Positions 6,460-6,841 of a stretch of 6,841 bases of DNA are shown in pieces. The position numbers and the translations under genes were made by a program. The first letter of the stretch is position 1, and each line of letters opens with the position of its first letter. A model generated the notes under the pieces. It saw only the letters and a list, made by a program, of their open reading frames with translations, was not told the DNA's origin and searched no databases. The stretch spans positions 1-6,841 of the forward strand of contig QLUB01000094.1 of the NCBI GenBank assembly GCA_018725205.1, in the 5' to 3' direction. This DNA comes from a candidate division NPL-UPA2 bacterium (GTDB lineage: Bacteria > Bacillota > UBA994).

Positions 6460-6841
6460 ATGAACCGCAGCCGAAAAAGTGAATCTCGTAGGATCACCGT
6501 ATGGGAAGGAAAGAACGACTTGACGCAAACACAATCGTTCATCAAAGACAAGATTGAGGAGCATTATGCCCAGCGTCACCCGAAGCTGAGGGACAGTGGC
6601 GAGGCGGGGCTGATCAATTCGTTCATGCCACCGAAATGTCCATTTTGTGATTCGGATAAGTTTAGGAAGTACGGCTTGACGGCCAACGGTGTTCAACGTT
6701 ATCGATGCACCTGTGGTAAAACGTTTTTGCCTACAACAGGCACGATATTCGACGAGCATCGTATCTCCATCAGTGAATGGATAGAGTATTGCATGAACCT
6801 GTTCCGGCACGTGAGCATCTCTGTCGATTCGTGGAACAACA
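6460..6841 (+). CDS. Zinc-ribbon transposase, N-terminal part (IS1595-like), truncated by the window edge
   Basis: The first 127 residues of an insertion-sequence transposase; no stop is reached before the window ends. After a basic, helical N-terminus there is a zinc ribbon starting CPFC at 60-63, then KYGLTANGVQRYRC, TCGKTF and TGTIFDEHRISISEWIEY. This pattern is typical of IS1/IS1595-type and related DDE transposases in Firmicutes. The second metal pair reads C83-T-C85, one residue shorter than the usual CxxC. The catalytic domain lies beyond the edge. Start: ATG 6460 with GGAGG at 6450-6454, five bases upstream, behind its own promoter. The exact family cannot be fixed from this part; zinc-ribbon transposase is firm, IS1595-like is tentative. 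Confidence 0.8.
   Translation, partial: MNRSRKSESRRITVWEGKNDLTQTQSFIKDKIEEHYAQRHPKLRDSGEAGLINSFMPPKCPFCDSDKFRKYGLTANGVQRYRCTCGKTFLPTTGTIFDEHRISISEWIEYCMNLFRHVSISVDSWNN

Noticed and set aside
6421..6810. 129-codon open frame on the minus strand
   Set aside because: It is antisense to the transposase, which has a recognisable zinc ribbon, promoter and ribosome site.
1..6841. CRISPR arrays, tRNA or rRNA genes, long direct repeats
   Set aside because: None seen on reading through the window; no regularly spaced repeats or cloverleaf-like segments were recognised.

Overview
The window looks like a chromosomal segment from an anaerobic, Firmicutes-type (Clostridia-like) bacterium. This is an inference from several signs: a pyruvate:ferredoxin oxidoreductase, strong purine-rich Shine-Dalgarno sites (GGAGG or AGGAGG) before most genes, use of GTG and TTG starts, and extended -10 promoters of the TGnTAtaaT type. 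Base composition looks moderate, near one half GC by eye. There are no RNA genes, CRISPR arrays or phage structural genes.

Layout, left to right. (1) 2-849 (+) is the 3' part of a pyruvate:ferredoxin oxidoreductase gene. The first ~95 bases encode a piece of the gamma domain in one frame, and the rest encodes the C-terminal thiamine-diphosphate domain in another frame. The ferredoxin-like middle of the protein is missing. A clear intrinsic terminator follows at 870-903. (2) 1002-3029 (-), convergent with it, is a complete urocanate hydratase of the long (~675 aa) type, started by a TTG codon. (3) 3118-3330 (-) is a short C-terminal remnant of a staphylococcal-nuclease-like protein. (4) 3335-3778 and 3750-4199 (-) form an overlapping HEPN/MNT pair, a HepT toxin with an MntA-type nucleotidyltransferase antitoxin, with mntA first. 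(5) A 131-137 base divergent promoter region separates it from a two-gene + operon. That operon encodes a flavin- and nicotinamide-binding ferredoxin-reductase-like protein (4337-5047) and an aldo/keto reductase with an unusual C-terminal extension (5125-6288). (6) After a non-coding stretch with a promoter and an inverted repeat, 6460-6841 (+) begins a zinc-ribbon transposase that runs off the right edge.

The genes form no single pathway. Pyruvate oxidation (broken as sequenced) and histidine catabolism (urocanate step only) sit back to back at a shared terminator. The middle holds a toxin-antitoxin module next to nuclease debris, which looks like a small site of gene turnover. The reductase pair is probably a redox operon with an unknown substrate. 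The right edge enters an insertion sequence. I found no strong case for a wholly new system. The items most worth checking are the internally deleted oxidoreductase gene, the long spacing between the GS and DxD motifs of the MntA protein, the nuclease fragment abutting hepT, and the extension on the aldo/keto reductase.
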